Below are positions 46,985-58,538 of a DNA stretch of 64,000 bases, piece by piece. Source of the stretch: Anniella stebbinsi. Lineage: Eukaryota; Chordata; Lepidosauria; Squamata; Anniellidae. The number at the start of each line of letters is the position of its first letter. The first letter of the stretch is position 1. The notes under the pieces were generated by a model. That model did no database searches. It had not been told where the DNA came from and was given only the letters and a program-made list of their open reading frames with translations. The DNA lies in contig JARDYH010000002.1 in the NCBI GenBank assembly GCA_029215795.1, positions 64,705,001 to 64,769,000 of the forward strand, written 5' to 3'. A program made the translations under genes and the position numbers.

Positions 46985-47410
46985 GCAGCTGTTATTTACT
47001 TATTTTCAAAATTTGTATACCACTCCATATCCAAAACAGATTCTGGAGTGGTGAACACAAGAGGGAGAAAGAGAGAGAGAGAGAGAGAGAAACAACATAT
47101 TAAAATTATACATTTTTTAAAAAAGCAGAATGCCAATAAAACCATGGCTGTCAGTTAAGGAATGATTCCTGCAATAGAACTGTTTTCAGGATGCGCCAGA
47201 AACAATACAATGTGCCTGCCTGACCTCCAGTGGCAGGGAGTTTCAAAGAAAGGGGCCACCACACTGAAGGCTCTTCTCCTGGTGGACTCCATTCGGACCA
47301 TAGGTCCATGTGAAACCATCAAGAACACAAGAAGCACCAGGAGCTCTTGCGATACATGGGATATGTGACTGATGCAAATGTGCCTGCCCCCCTCACCTCC
47401 AAGGAGCATA
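46985..47410 (-). mobile_element. LINE C-terminus and 3' UTR (CR1-like)
   Basis: The minus strand reads STRRRAFSVVAPFFETPCHW, the conserved RRRAFSVVAPxLWNxLP tail with local decay. To its left lie the UTR, (GA)n at 47070-47091 and 'gtataccactccatatccaa'. Only the last part of the LINE is left. Confidence 0.7.
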
Positions 47411-47804
47411 GTCCCCTATTGGTTATAGCATCAGTGATGAATATTTGGTATGTTAGAAGGATTTAATGCATGCTTTCAGAGAGAGAGAGAGAATTACATG
47501 TTATTTCTTTTTGTTTTTTCTTAGTAGCTTGCCATCTTTCACTTCGACAGGCCTAGATTATTCCCTGCTGCTGGCAGTACTTCAAGAAACTTGCTTTTGG
47601 TTGATTATTTAGAAAAAACATAATTGAAGTGGGTCCTGAAGAAAACATTCCTAGCAACAGTAAAATAATAATAATAACAAAATAAAACAACCTCAGATGC
47701 AATCTAATTTCGCAATCTGATACAGCTGAATTTATACAAGAAGTTATGTCATATTTGTGTGTGTGCATATAATATTGTTATGCCCCCCTGTATAAATTAC
47801 TAGC
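47411..47804. other. No gene seen
   Basis: AT-rich, with a short (GA)n at about 47478-47491. Confidence 0.5.
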
Positions 47805-47896
47805 ATCTCAATCCAGTGCATGCTTACTCAACAGTAAGTCCCACTGTCTTCAGTGGGGTTTACTCCCGTGTAGGCATGTATAGGATTGCAGCCTAA
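47805..47896. repeat. ~90-bp palindromic squamate repeat
   Basis: 'tcaatccagtgcatgcttac' and the right end 'atgtataggattgcagcc' enclose 'cagtaagtcccactgtcttc'. Well preserved. Confidence 0.7.
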
Positions 47897-48498
47897 ATCA
47901 TTAAAACCTTTAACAAAAGGCAAAATTTGTGAAATATTTTGGACACTACTCCTTTCCTTTGTTATAAGAAGGTTGTTGATGACGGGAGATGATGACACAT
48001 TGCATTAATCATGAATATAGGTCAGTTTAAAGTATTTGATACCAGCATGAAAGCATCAGCTCTTCTTGTGGTTGCCAAGAGATACATGGGGCCAGAATTG
48101 TTTTCTACAAAGGAACTTTCAACATGTTTGTGATCAGGAATATCATTTCTTTATTAATACATCATGTTAATACTGCCACCCGCAGCTATCTTCCAGTTGC
48201 CTTGGCAGCATACATCATTGTATCTCACAGTGAACATACAAAAATGTGCATGTCCCTCCAAGTCCTTGAAGAAGTATTGTAGATCCATTGATGTCTCTGT
48301 TCAAAATGGACATTGATGTTTCGCTGGAAGGTAGGGAGAGCATCCTTTGGCTGTCCCACAACCATCCACGCTGATAACGGCATAGTATGCTAAGCATGGT
48401 TCTCTGCACTTGGCATTCAGAGGTTATTAATAGTAGTGGTAGTGATGGTAGTTAAAACATTTATACCTCACCTCTCAGAGATTGTCAAGATGGTTCTA
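47897..48498. other. No gene seen
   Basis: Unrecognised non-coding sequence. Confidence 0.5.
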
Positions 48499-48672
48499 GG
48501 AACATAGGAAGCTGTCTTATACTGAGTCAAACCATTGGTCCATCTAGCCCAGAATTGTCGATACTGACTGGCAGTGGCTCCCCAGGGTTTCAGGCAGGAG
48601 TTTTTTTCAACACTACTTACAGATGCTGAGGATTGAACCTTCTGCATGCAAAGCAGATGCTCTACTACTTTG
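48499..48672 (-). mobile_element. tRNA-headed SINE, copy 3
   Basis: Reverse complement of the SINE at 4262. From the left: 'aggaagctgtcttatactga', 'ccatctagcccagaattgtc', then the B-box region 'gaggattgaaccttctgcat' and the A-box remnant near 48665. Confidence 0.85.
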
Positions 48673-49179
48673 CATGCAAACTTTCAATTAGTTAAAATTT
48701 AGCCCCCATTCTTCCCATAGGATCACCCAGATCATGGAGTTCTGCTCGGCACAACTCTGCATCCAACTCAGTGTAAGTAAATATGGCCTTACCTGACACC
48801 TAAAAAAAAGTCAGAGTCCTTGACCAATGAATAACAGGCAGGTTTTTCAGAGACAAAGTGCTACAGTGGAAAAGATGGAGGCACTCTGGGCAGGGACTCT
48901 GAAGGAGATCCTTATATTGTGATGATCACAGTGAACTTTTTTTTTAAAAAAAATGAAATTTAAGAGATGGTGGGGATGGTGATACAAATTTGTAATATAT
49001 TGTGTGAAAAGAAAATACTCAAATGAAAATCAATGGTTAAGTTTTAAATGAAACATTAGTAAATGTAAGGCTTTTTAGTAACTGAAAAATCTTCAACTAT
49101 TTTTTAAAAGAATATTTTAATAATAATATGGAAACAGATACACATATGGGAGTTGGCAGTCCTTCACATCCCCAGCATA
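48673..49179. other. No gene seen
   Basis: AT-rich and unrecognised. Confidence 0.45.
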
Positions 49180-50070
49180 TGTCCTCTAGATCTTTGTCAG
49201 TAAAAACTAGCACTTTAAATCATGCCAGGAAATAAATGAGTAGCCAGCAAAAGTATTTATGAACTATTGAGTTGTTTTACATAGTCCCAGTGTGGGCAGC
49301 AGCCTTGCTGCTATATTTTAAACCAATTGGCATTTCTGGACAGTCCCAGTAGAGTGTATTACAGTAATATAATCTAGATTTAAATTTTTATGAAAGCAAG
49401 TAAGCTTGATATCAGGTCTTGTTTCCTTAGAACGACCATAGTTGGTGTCCCAGCCTAAGTGGATAAAAGGTGGCATGAACCACAGAAGATATCTGAACAG
49501 TAATCCATAATGCTTTATCTAATAGCACTATCCGAACAATGCATCCAATCTTTCAGAAGAGTATGGTATCTCATCAAGAATAGGCTGAATTCCTGCTCCC
49601 CTGTCTTATCTGGATTGTGTTTCAGTTTATTGCTTCTAATTTAGCCCATTACCAATTCCAGACACCTGTCCAGAACATCCTGGAGAAGATAAAAATAAGA
49701 GAGAGAATCAGCAGGGTGCCCCAGATCTCCAGACAGCAACATCTAGCAGTTTTATGGAGCATGGCAGACAAGATAGAAGACTGTGGGCTTCCATAGCACA
49801 AATACTATAGCAGTTCCCTAGTCTCACTTTCTGAAACTACCTAGACAAATAGAAATAGAACTACCAAAGTTCAGTTCTCATATCCACCAGAAATATACTA
49901 TGGTTGATGCTATCAAAAGCTGCAGAGAAGTCCAGAACAATCAACTCCATCTTTGGTGATGGTCATCCATCCCAGTTTGGGTATCTGCAATATCTACAAT
50001 CTCTGGCGTGCTCACACAGCAGTAGGACCACCAAATTATCCAGCAGTAGGGCCACCAAATTATCCTTTTC
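49180..50070 (-). mobile_element. Very old CR1/L3-type LINE fragment
   Basis: No frame is open, but the minus strand preserves DNA-level traces of the RT: the segment at 49600-49670 corresponds to the 'VMxWxRxNKLKLNPDKT' region, and 49893-49945 to 'LLDxSAAFDTIDH'. At 50018-50064 a 23-bp unit ('gcagtagg.ccaccaaatta') is tandemly duplicated. Confidence 0.65.
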
Positions 50071-50897
50071 TGGGAGAAAAGGGGTCTCTATTTGCTCTTC
50101 AACTTTCACTTTTTGTCCACTATTTGAACACATGTTATTGTTTCAATACAGTAAAGCCAAAATTGAATAGAAGGAATTAAAGATGGGGGTGGGGATAGGG
50201 GATAAGAAAGCATCTAATGTTGTTTGCTGGTCTTGTTGACCGTAATAAAATTTATTTAAAAAATTATTTATATCTAATGTTGTTCCCACTTAAACTAGCC
50301 CTTCTCTTGGCTTCAACAGTATCTTGAGACAGAAATAATGAGTTCACTCTCTCTCCCAGCTTTCATTGAACTGGAGCAATGAATAATACAGACTTGTAAG
50401 TATTCAGTTAGAAAGATACATTAGAAATGTATGTTCAATAGAGGACTTGTTATTTTTAACTTTGATATACTGTCTCTGGTGTATAATCATTATGTACACA
50501 AAATGGCACTTAAACTAGAATACCATTTGATGAAGTAGAGGCAATATATAAATGGTTAAAGCTAACTAATTACAGCAGTAAGAAAAATGTTTTGTAACCA
50601 CTTATTCTAAAAAAATTAATGCATCATGAACCAGTTTTTGCTCTTTCAGTAATCTTGAGAGACATTAAATATCTCAACAACTTGATCATGTAAATTATAG
50701 TCAAAGAAATATAAAGTGTGGGATAATGTGTGACTAGTTGACTGCAGCAGTGCCCTATTACATCCAATTCCCTCTAATTTCATTGCTGCTTTTCTGTGTT
50801 TTAGGATTCCATAGCACCACTTTTAGCCATGGTGAAAGTATAAAACAATGACACCTTTATTTTTATTTTTTTATATACCCCACCTTTTTTCCTCCTC
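50071..50897. other. No gene seen
   Basis: AT-rich and unrecognised. Confidence 0.5.
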
Positions 50898-51058
50898 CAT
50901 TTTATCCTCACAACAACAACCTTGTGATGTAAATTGATCTGAGGGTATGTGATTGCCCCAAAGTCACCCAGTGAGCTTCCATAGCCAAGTGGGGACTAGA
51001 ATCTGGATCTCCCAACTCCCATTTTAACACTTTAGCCACTATACCACACTGTCTCCCT
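50898..51058 (+). mobile_element. MIR/CORE-like SINE
   Basis: 'cattttatcctcacaacaac', 'gattgccccaaagtcaccca', 'gtggggactagaatctggat' and 'tttagccactataccacact' follow in the order known from MIR-type elements, on the + strand. This is an ancient amniote repeat class. Confidence 0.7.
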
Positions 51059-51060
51059 TT

Positions 51061-51890
51061 AAAATTAGCATATAATTTCTGGTAACTAGTAACTACTGGT
51101 AACCTGATCCCTAGCCATTTGGCAAGAACCAGCACCTTGAGTTGAGCCCAGTGGCTTTTTGTTGCCAGTTGGTTGTTCACATTGTCAATGCACACTGCTG
51201 CATTTGTGAAATGCTGTTATTTTCATTACAACAATGTGGTAATGCCAAAGCATTTATCATTATGTCATCACAATGGGCACTGAGCCCCATCCTGGTCACC
51301 TATTTGCAGATGGAAACACCCACTTAATCATATTCTTTACAAGGTGTATTTGAAGACCAATCATTACATATTAAGTGATGTAGCGATAACAAGTCCTCCT
51401 TTTTCATGCCAAGAATTTCCATCCTCTTGGAAATTCCCTATATTTTCATTTCTATTGTGATGAGATACCCCTGTATTTCATCCAAATTAAGAGGCTCCAA
51501 ACTATTGATGACAGCTGTCTTTGATTTTACCAAGGTAGAGTTGACAATGAAGTCATATTGAGAAAAATCTACCTGTCAAAAATACGTTTCTGGCCTTCTG
51601 AGTAAGATTTGAATGGAAATGTACTTTGGATGAAAAATCCAATTTTTAAAACATGAATGCCAAAATGCAACATGTGCAGATGCTGGGTGGGTGAGGTACC
51701 TCAGTGGAAGAGAGAGTCATGTTCATAATGCATGCCATTTAAATTGTTCCAAGGTTTTGAGACTTAACATGACAGCTGCTTATATTGACTTCACCATAGA
51801 CAGAAATACTTTGTGCAGGAAATGGGTTTACACTATCTCTCTCCCACCTTCCACGCCCATGAGAACAGGCCTCCAGGACATAGTCCTAAG
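51061..51890. other. No gene seen
   Basis: AT-rich, non-coding and unrecognised. Confidence 0.5.
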
Positions 51891-52022
51891 GCATAAGATG
51901 CAGCCATTTTGCTGAAACTAAGCATGGCAGGGGCTGATCAGTGCCTCGATGGGAGATAATCTGGGAATTCCATATTTTCCACCTGAGTTTCTCCAGGAAA
52001 GAATGGCAGGATATAAATGAAG
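51891..52022 (+). mobile_element. 5S rRNA-derived SINE fragment
   Basis: 'ctgaaactaagcatggcagg' with 'gctgatcagtgcctcgatgg' and 'gagataatctgggaa' corresponds to the internal promoter half of 5S rRNA (the GCTAAGCAGG..., GGATGGGAG and CCTGGGAA elements). It is followed by a LINE-type end 'atggcaggatataaatgaag'. The 5S part is incomplete and diverged, so it is not a functional 5S gene. Confidence 0.75.
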
Positions 52023-52196
52023 GTGGGGGTATCTGCAAAAAGAGTAAAAAGTTGAATCAGAGACATTCAGGGTGCCTTAGGAGACTCTAGAAAAGGCACA
52101 GCCTTCATTTTCTCATTGCCTTACTTAGATAGATCACTTAACAGGTTGTCACTTTGCACTTTCATTAATAAGAAAAAGGTGAAAATTGCAAAGTAG
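52023..52196. other. No gene seen
   Basis: Short unrecognised spacer. Confidence 0.4.
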
Positions 52197-52345
52197 GGCT
52201 GTGCATCACTTTGGGTCCAAATCTGAATTCTGAACCAAAATGGCATAATTTGGCCCGACTCTGTCCAGATCCGGATTGGTCCAAAGTGGGTCAGATTGAT
52301 CCGGATCACTTTGGACCAATCTGGATGGTTCTGAAGGCCAGAGAG
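52197..52345 (+). repeat. Repeat end 'agggctgtgcat', squamate type
   Basis: 'agggctgtgcatcactttgg' followed by repeated 'gatccggat..gtccaaagtg' motifs resembles an interspersed repeat with a conserved GGGCTGTGCA start. A related end in opposite orientation closes at 56290. Confidence 0.45.
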
Positions 52346-53868
52346 CCTGTCTAGGAAATGTAAGAGGAGTTGGGAGGGAGGAACTGAGCCTTGGCAAGTG
52401 ACATCTCTAGGTGCCAATAGGGTGAACTTTTAACCCAGCAGTCTCTAATCGCAGTGGTGGTGGAGGTGTCATATATAACAGGCGATTCTGCTTTCATTTC
52501 CCAGTGGGAGAGAGAGTTGGTAGAAGGAGAGTTCTTCATGGATTGTGCTAGTGCAGCTTTGCTTGTTTGTTCTTCCCACAGTACCTACCCAATTCCATTT
52601 CTTAGTCTTCCCTTTCCCTTAAATCCTTCTTCTAGATTCGTATTAAACATTCTCTTCTTGTTGTTAGGCTTCAATTTATTTCCTTGTTTTGTTTACTGTT
52701 TGTTATTTGGTTCTCCCCCCCTTGCCCTTCTCAATTACTATTCCTTCCCTTTCCCATTTATATTCTTATAAAAAACAAAAAATACAACAACAACAACAAC
52801 AAAACCCTCCACCCTTTTATCTTCTGTTGGGCTTTAGATAGCTAGTACATTTTTAGATGGCTAGTTCGTGATTTCCTTTCCTTCTCCTTAGCTTGTGTAG
52901 GTAGTTTTTCTTTCTTTCTGTATCTGTTTCTCATTTGGTCTTGTGCATAGGTATGTGCTGTGTAAGTGCACAAGCAAAGGGTATGTGGCCAAAACAGTAC
53001 ACTAATACACAGTTTAATGTATACGGTTGGGCAAAACACACACGATACACAATATGAAGCATCTAAGGGGTACCACCATCAGGGGTGCTGTTCTTGGCAG
53101 GGGCAGAGGTAGGCATGGGTGAGGTGCATTAAACTTTAAAAACACACACACACACACAACAACACTGGGGAACTTTTACCTACCTGTGAAACTTGGCAGG
53201 GTCATCAACTATCTCTGAAGGTGCTACCATCTTATCCCCAAAGTTCATGTCCTTATCTTAAAAAACAAAGAAGTTGCTGTGAAGAAAGGGCCCAAGATGG
53301 CTACAGTCTGGCTAGGACAGGCAGCATTGGCCTACCTTGCAGGACCGGGGCCTCAGGGTTGGGAGGGGCAGAATTCCGATGAGAAAATGTTACAAGACTC
53401 AGAGCTGCTGATTCCCAGCAACCACACCTGGCCCTCTTTTCTTGGGAGGCCCAAGCAGTGCCCAGGCTCCAAAGTCAGTGTTAATTGGAAGTGGGCTGCA
53501 AGAGTTTCAGTTGTGGGAAAGGGCCGTTCACAGGGAGGGGGCTGGGGGCTTGAGCGGGACGCCCAGGGATTGGTTTTGGCTAGTCATGGTACCAGCTAAC
53601 CCGAAAAGGTATAACTGGGATAGCAACTGGGTGAAAGCCATCTTCTCCTGAACCGGTGCATGGGTGGAGGGATCCCTACCCAGTGAGGTGATGCTGGGAA
53701 ATAGATAGATTTATTGCTTTCAGGTCTGGTGTGTTCCAGGGAAAGACTTGTCATCCTTTGGGTGTGATTTGTAGTGGGTTAATTGATTAACTGCTGCTAG
53801 ACACTACCTCAAACCTCATCCTACCCCCCTCTCCCCCTCCCCATCTTTCCTTGCTTGTATTTTAAAGG
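52346..53868. other. No gene; (CAA)n and (AC)n tracts
   Basis: (CAA)n at 52784-52803 and (CA)n at about 53140-53158. The 53280-53700 stretch is richer in G+C, but its 106-codon frame resembles no known protein. Confidence 0.5.
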
Positions 53869-53876
53869 GCTTATTG

Positions 53877-54780
53877 TAGGGTGACCAGATTTTGCAAAAC
53901 AAAATCCCTGTTCAAAATGGGGGGGGCACTAAAGCAGACCCCCCCAACATAAAATAAACAAAATTAAAAAGACTGCCCGCCATGCGGCCAACAAGCAGAT
54001 CCCCCCACCCAAAACAACCCCCCTACCAAGCCACCCTCCCCCCAAAAAACCAGCCCGGACCTACCAGGTTCTCCTCCACCACCGCCCCTGCTGGGTCCTC
54101 CCCTGCCACCCCCGCCGGGGCCGCCGCCGCCACTGCCGCTGGGTCCCCCGCCGCTGCCGGGTCCTCCGCCAAGTCCTCCGCCGCCGCCAGGTCCTCCGCC
54201 GCCAGGCTCATGAGGCCACAGGCCATGCTGAAGAGGCAGGAGAGTGCAGAATCCAGAAGTGATGCAATCGGCCCTCTCCCGCCTCTTCTGTGTGGCCTCT
54301 GGACTCCTTGGGGATTGTCGCGATGGCGATGAGCCCCGAGGAGCCCGGATGCCCGTGCGGGAAGTGGCGGGGGAGGCTGACATCACTTCTGGAATCAGCC
54401 CTTCCCCGCCTCTTCTGCGCGGGCATCCGGGCTCCTCACCATCGCGACAAACCCCGAAGAGGCCAGAGGCCACACAGAAGAGGCGAGAGAGGGCCGATTA
54501 CATCACTTTCGGATTTGGCCCTCTCTCGCCTCTTCTGCGCAGCCTCCGGCGTCACAAGCCCGGCAGCGGCAGTGAAAGACCTGGCGGTGGTGGAGGACCC
54601 GGCGATGGTGGCAGCAGTGGACCTGGCAGCGGTGGCGGAGGACCCGGCAGCGGAGGAGGAGGAGGACCCACCATCTGGGCTCCTCGAGGCCCGGTTTTCT
54701 TCTGCCGCCCCCCGGTCGGCCCGGATCACCCCAGTTTTCCCGGTTAGAACCGGGAAACCCCGGGCAATCTGGGCACCCTA
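53877..54780. mobile_element. GC-rich hAT-like foldback element, 904 bp
   Basis: Termini TAGGGTGACCAGATT and (inverted) TAGGGTGCCCAGATT; GCTTATTG is repeated exactly on both sides (53869-53876, 54781-54788), an 8-bp duplication typical of hAT. The interior is a long inverted repeat: 54215-54361 pairs with 54417-54550 around a centre near 54389. Outside it, CCGCC-type repeats on the left face GGCGG-type repeats on the right. The Gly-, Pro- and Ala-rich open frames (up to about 170 codons, both strands) are by-products of the triplet-like GC repeats; there is no transposase. High G+C and intact termini suggest a fairly recent insertion. Confidence 0.9.
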
Positions 54781-54788
54781 GCTTATTG

Positions 54789-55504
54789 AATGGCTGGAGC
54801 CTTACGTGGAATAGAAATTAGGATTTTAATGAATTGCTTCAGTCCTTGTGTAGTTATTTCTGAAGGCTGGTTTGGGGCCATTTCACATTGGGCTAGGGAG
54901 GTGGGCTGGGGGGGCGGACTCGATTAATTAGTTCCAAGCCTACCTGGTAGGAAAGTGGGCTCTTTCCTTCACAGTTGCAACTACTAACTTTTGCTGATTT
55001 TCCAAGATACTTTGCCTGTCATTTGATTTTCCCTTGTGTACATTAAATGACACAAGGGAATATGATAAGGCTAGGCTATATGTACTTTTTTAAATGTTTG
55101 CTTCAACTTATCCTCCCTCTTACAAATGGAGAAAAGGGCTACCAAAAGGGCACTGGAACAGCTCCTCTGTAAGGAAAGGCTTCAATGTTTGGACTGTTTA
55201 ATTTAGAAGAAAGGCAAATAAGGATGTTTTTTTTAATTACAATTATATGGAGTAGTGAAAGTGGAGCAGTGCCATAAGCTCCATAGAGTTCAGTGTAACT
55301 TACCCCAGGTAATGTGTATTGCAGCCAAAGAAAGGTTTAACTTTTTTCCTCCCTTAATGGGAAAAGCGTCAGGTCATCCAGAGAAGCTGAATAGTGGCAG
55401 ATTCAGGACAGACAAAAGGAAAGTACTAGGGGAGAGGGGTTATTTTGTACTTCAAAAAATCCTACATCAAAGTTTAGGGATAGGCACCTAATTGTCACCT
55501 TAAA
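54789..55504. other. No gene; small hairpin at 55029
   Basis: An 11-bp perfect inverted repeat (TTCCCTTGTGT, 55029-55039 with 55050-55060) is the only structure I see. Confidence 0.5.
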
Positions 55505-55661
55505 TTTATTGTTTGTTTGTTTGTTTGCTTACTGCATTTCTATGCCGCCCAATAGCCGAAGCTCTCTGGGCAATTTACAAAAATTAAAACCATAAAAACC
55601 ATTCAAAATATAAAACAACGGCAGTATAAAAACATAATTTAAAATACAGTATAAAAGCACC
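55505..55661 (-). mobile_element. CR1/L3 LINE 3' UTR fragment
   Basis: Nearly the same text as 22455-22590: 'ctgcatttctatgccgccca' (compare 'ctataccgcccaatagcc'), 'ccataaaaaccattcaaaat', 'cagtataaaaacataattta'. The tail is (TTTG)n at the left. Only the UTR is left. Confidence 0.85.
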
Positions 55662-55689
55662 TTTTGATTAGGATCTCTAATCCTCTGTG

Positions 55690-55968
55690 TGGCTTGACCG
55701 TTGTTGTTTTTTTAACGTTTTGGTTTAGTTTTTGAGAAAAGAAAACTTCATATTTAGTAGCACAAAAGCCACTGGACCTAACTATCTGGAATTTGATGGA
55801 TTCAGACACCTTCATAGGGGTTGCCACATTCCCAAATTCCTAAATTTTCTAAATTATGTGGAAGTACAATAAAATTGCTTTGACAGATTTTCTTGAAAAA
55901 GCAAATTTTACCTGTGGTTTGCACAAAGGCCACTCGACCTAACTATCTGAAATTTGACAGGTTCAATA

Positions 55969-56013
<45 letters not shown>

Positions 56014-56290
56014 GCCCGCCTCTCCCTTTGGATCGAATCTCCATAGGCACTGACAGGTCTCCACATTTCATGAATTTATCATAAAAGCTAAAAAGGTTAT
56101 GGTCATTTCAACTTTCCAATGCAAGTCAATGGGAAGTTAAATCCAAATAATTCAGTTTTCCAAATCTTGCTTTGGATCTAGAGTATGAAGCAGATTGGAT
56201 CAGGTCCGAATAGTGGATTGCAGCCAAATCCAAAGCTCTGAATCAGCCCCGAAGTGGGCTGGGTGGGTGTGTCAGTACACAGCCTTATTA
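55690..56290 (-). repeat. Interspersed repeat, minus strand, with (ATT)n
   Basis: Closes at the right with 'cagtacacagcctta', the inverse of the 'agggctgtgca' start at 52197. Contains a 43-bp direct repeat (55760-55802 and 55921-55963; 'cctaactatctg.aatttga') and (ATT)n at 55966-56012. The family is common in squamates as far as I can tell; class uncertain. Confidence 0.5.
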
Positions 56291-58060
56291 ATAGGGGTTA
56301 TGTGAGGTTTTAAATGGGGAATTATTGACTTAAGCACACAATGAACTGCTAACAGCTCTTTTTATTTTTATTTTTATATTTTACACTAGAAATTGACCAC
56401 TAAATAGATTGTTCAGAACAGTAACCATGAATGAGTTCTGTGCTGATATATGTAGCTTGTTCTTTCCTACCTGGCTTCCCTCACTTGAACAAGTGCTATA
56501 CAAACCAGAAATAGTTTGCTTAGCATTTTGTTGATGTCCAAGATACTGGCTTGTTCCTCTCAAACAGACCAGGATTTGTAACCTTGTGATCCTGGCTTGT
56601 AAAGTGGGCAGCAAGCCAGGATCCTGGGTTTAGATGACATATTAAACAAACCATTTCTGGTTAGTTTAATTGCTTGCACTAGAGGGACTGAACCAACTGT
56701 GTACACCAACATACCGCTTGTTCATGGTAAGCCAGGATTCTTATGAATCCTGATTTATTGTTCAGTGTGAATGTGATCATTCATTTTCATTCTTACTTAT
56801 CTACATGTGCATACTTGTGCACAAATTCACATTATCACAAACCCAGTAACAAGAAGCTGGGTATCTGCCTACTTGTTTCTGGTGTTTATCCTACTTCTCT
56901 TAAAAGCATCATCCACATTTGTGAATCTGAGGTTATCACTGTTGTGTATGGGAAAAACCCTGTCCGGATAAGTTGAAATATAAATTTCTCATTTATAACC
57001 CAGAAGGAAGTGGGAACTCTATTAGCTGCTTCAGCAATTAGAGCTTTCCTTCCCAGATGTGGGAGATCAGGTTGGATCCCATGAAAAATACTGACATCAG
57101 TTAATAATGAGAAGGGACTGAAGGGTAAAATTGTAGCCACCTATTTAAGGATGTTCATACCAAGAAGTTATTTTTCCATGAAGTATACTGTGCAATGATG
57201 TAACAAAATATAATTAGGAGAGTTTCTAAGCTAAGGAAATTTGTTTTAGAATTAACTGACAGGTAAAGTAATGTACCAGGCAGTGCTATGATGTAGCTAG
57301 CAATTTGAGTCTTAGATACCATACTTGTAAAGCAATCACATTTTGTTCTCTTGTGTTCAAAGCAAGCAAGCTTAAGTGCTAATTATTCCCAAAGTGCTAA
57401 CTATTCTCTTGGCTCAGGTAGCAAAAGTGCATCAACTTCCATATCCATATTTCTTCTTTTCTGATGATAAACTAGTCAAGCTTTTAGGGTACAGCACTGC
57501 TTACCTGTCTCCTGGAAACTGAATCCTGTAACTATGTCCTTGAAAATGTTGAACAACATCATATCCAGGTTCTTCTTCCTGCTCCCATAGAAGAAAATGG
57601 AGTCTTTAGAAAATCAGGTAATCAGTAATCAGTAACTCAGGAGGATTCGGATGGTCCGCACCCAGAATGTTCACTTCAGACATTATTTTTGGCAATTTTT
57701 TTTCACTTACAAAGGACTCTTCTGATCACATGGGAATTATAGCGAATCAAACATGACCTAGGGATGTCTGGAATTTGTGAAATACATCTTCCGTTTGTGT
57801 TATAGATTCTGCGATGCCATTTGTTCCAGCATCTGTTCACAGATGAATTTTAAAAATAATTCATTATGCAGAAAAATATGCAAATAATTATGTAAGATGT
57901 TCCATAATAATTTACATAATTTATGTTAGTATCTAATATTTAGCATATTGTCCCTCATTCCATTCAACTTTTCCCCACATATATTTTCCAGCATGGCATA
58001 TGTCTCAACAGAAATCTGCATATTTCCCTGTGAATAAATTTGCATAAATTTCAGGAAAGT
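56291..58060. other. No gene; possible MITE remnants
   Basis: The stretch 56560-56770, with 'aagccaggatcctgggttta' and 'taagccaggattcttatgaa', looks like a degraded inverted-repeat element. The stretch 57640-58060 has repetitive 'aataatt.at..aa' composition. No exon seen. Confidence 0.45.
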
Positions 58061-58065
58061 TTTTA

Positions 58066-58145
58066 AAAAACCTGCATTGAGCCAGGGATTGGACTCAGTG
58101 GCCTTATAGGCCTCTTCCAACTCAACTATTCTATGATTTTATGAT
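58066..58145 (+). mobile_element. CR1 3' tail fragment
   Basis: 'gggattggactcagtggcct' followed by 'ctcaactattctatgatttt' is the standard CR1 3' end with the short terminal 'atgattttatgat' repeat. Confidence 0.75.
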
Positions 58146-58538
58146 ATCCAAAAGTCTGCAGACTTTGCATGGCCTGGGGAGGCCAGTCTGCAGTGGTTCT
58201 GCAGGTCAGATTCTTAGAACTCCAGAGTCATTTTAGTCTGTCTCAAATTTCTCCAGCGTCCTACCAGGAGTATATTGTTTTTAACTATGGCAAGTGTTTC
58301 AGTAACAAAGATCTATAAGCTTCTGGTTGCTATGTTATGTTGACTACTCCTGCAAGTGAAGAAAATGGCTGAAGCCAATTTTAGATTATGATCATTTGTT
58401 TGTTTTGGCAATTGTAATAATCAGGGTGTAACAGTGAAGGCAAAACTTAGCTGTGCTACAAGAAGACATCTTAAATGATATCACCCACCTTCTTTTTTCT
58501 GTGATATGTCAGATTCCTCTACATTTCCTTACTGCATT

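Noticed and set aside
51911..51975. Possible 5S rRNA gene
   Set aside because: Only the promoter half is recognisable, with many changes and a LINE-type tail.
53964..54781. Gly/Pro/Ala-rich open frames of up to about 170 codons on both strands
   Set aside because: They overlap on both strands in a GC triplet-like inverted repeat bounded by hAT-type ends; no codon bias or splice context.
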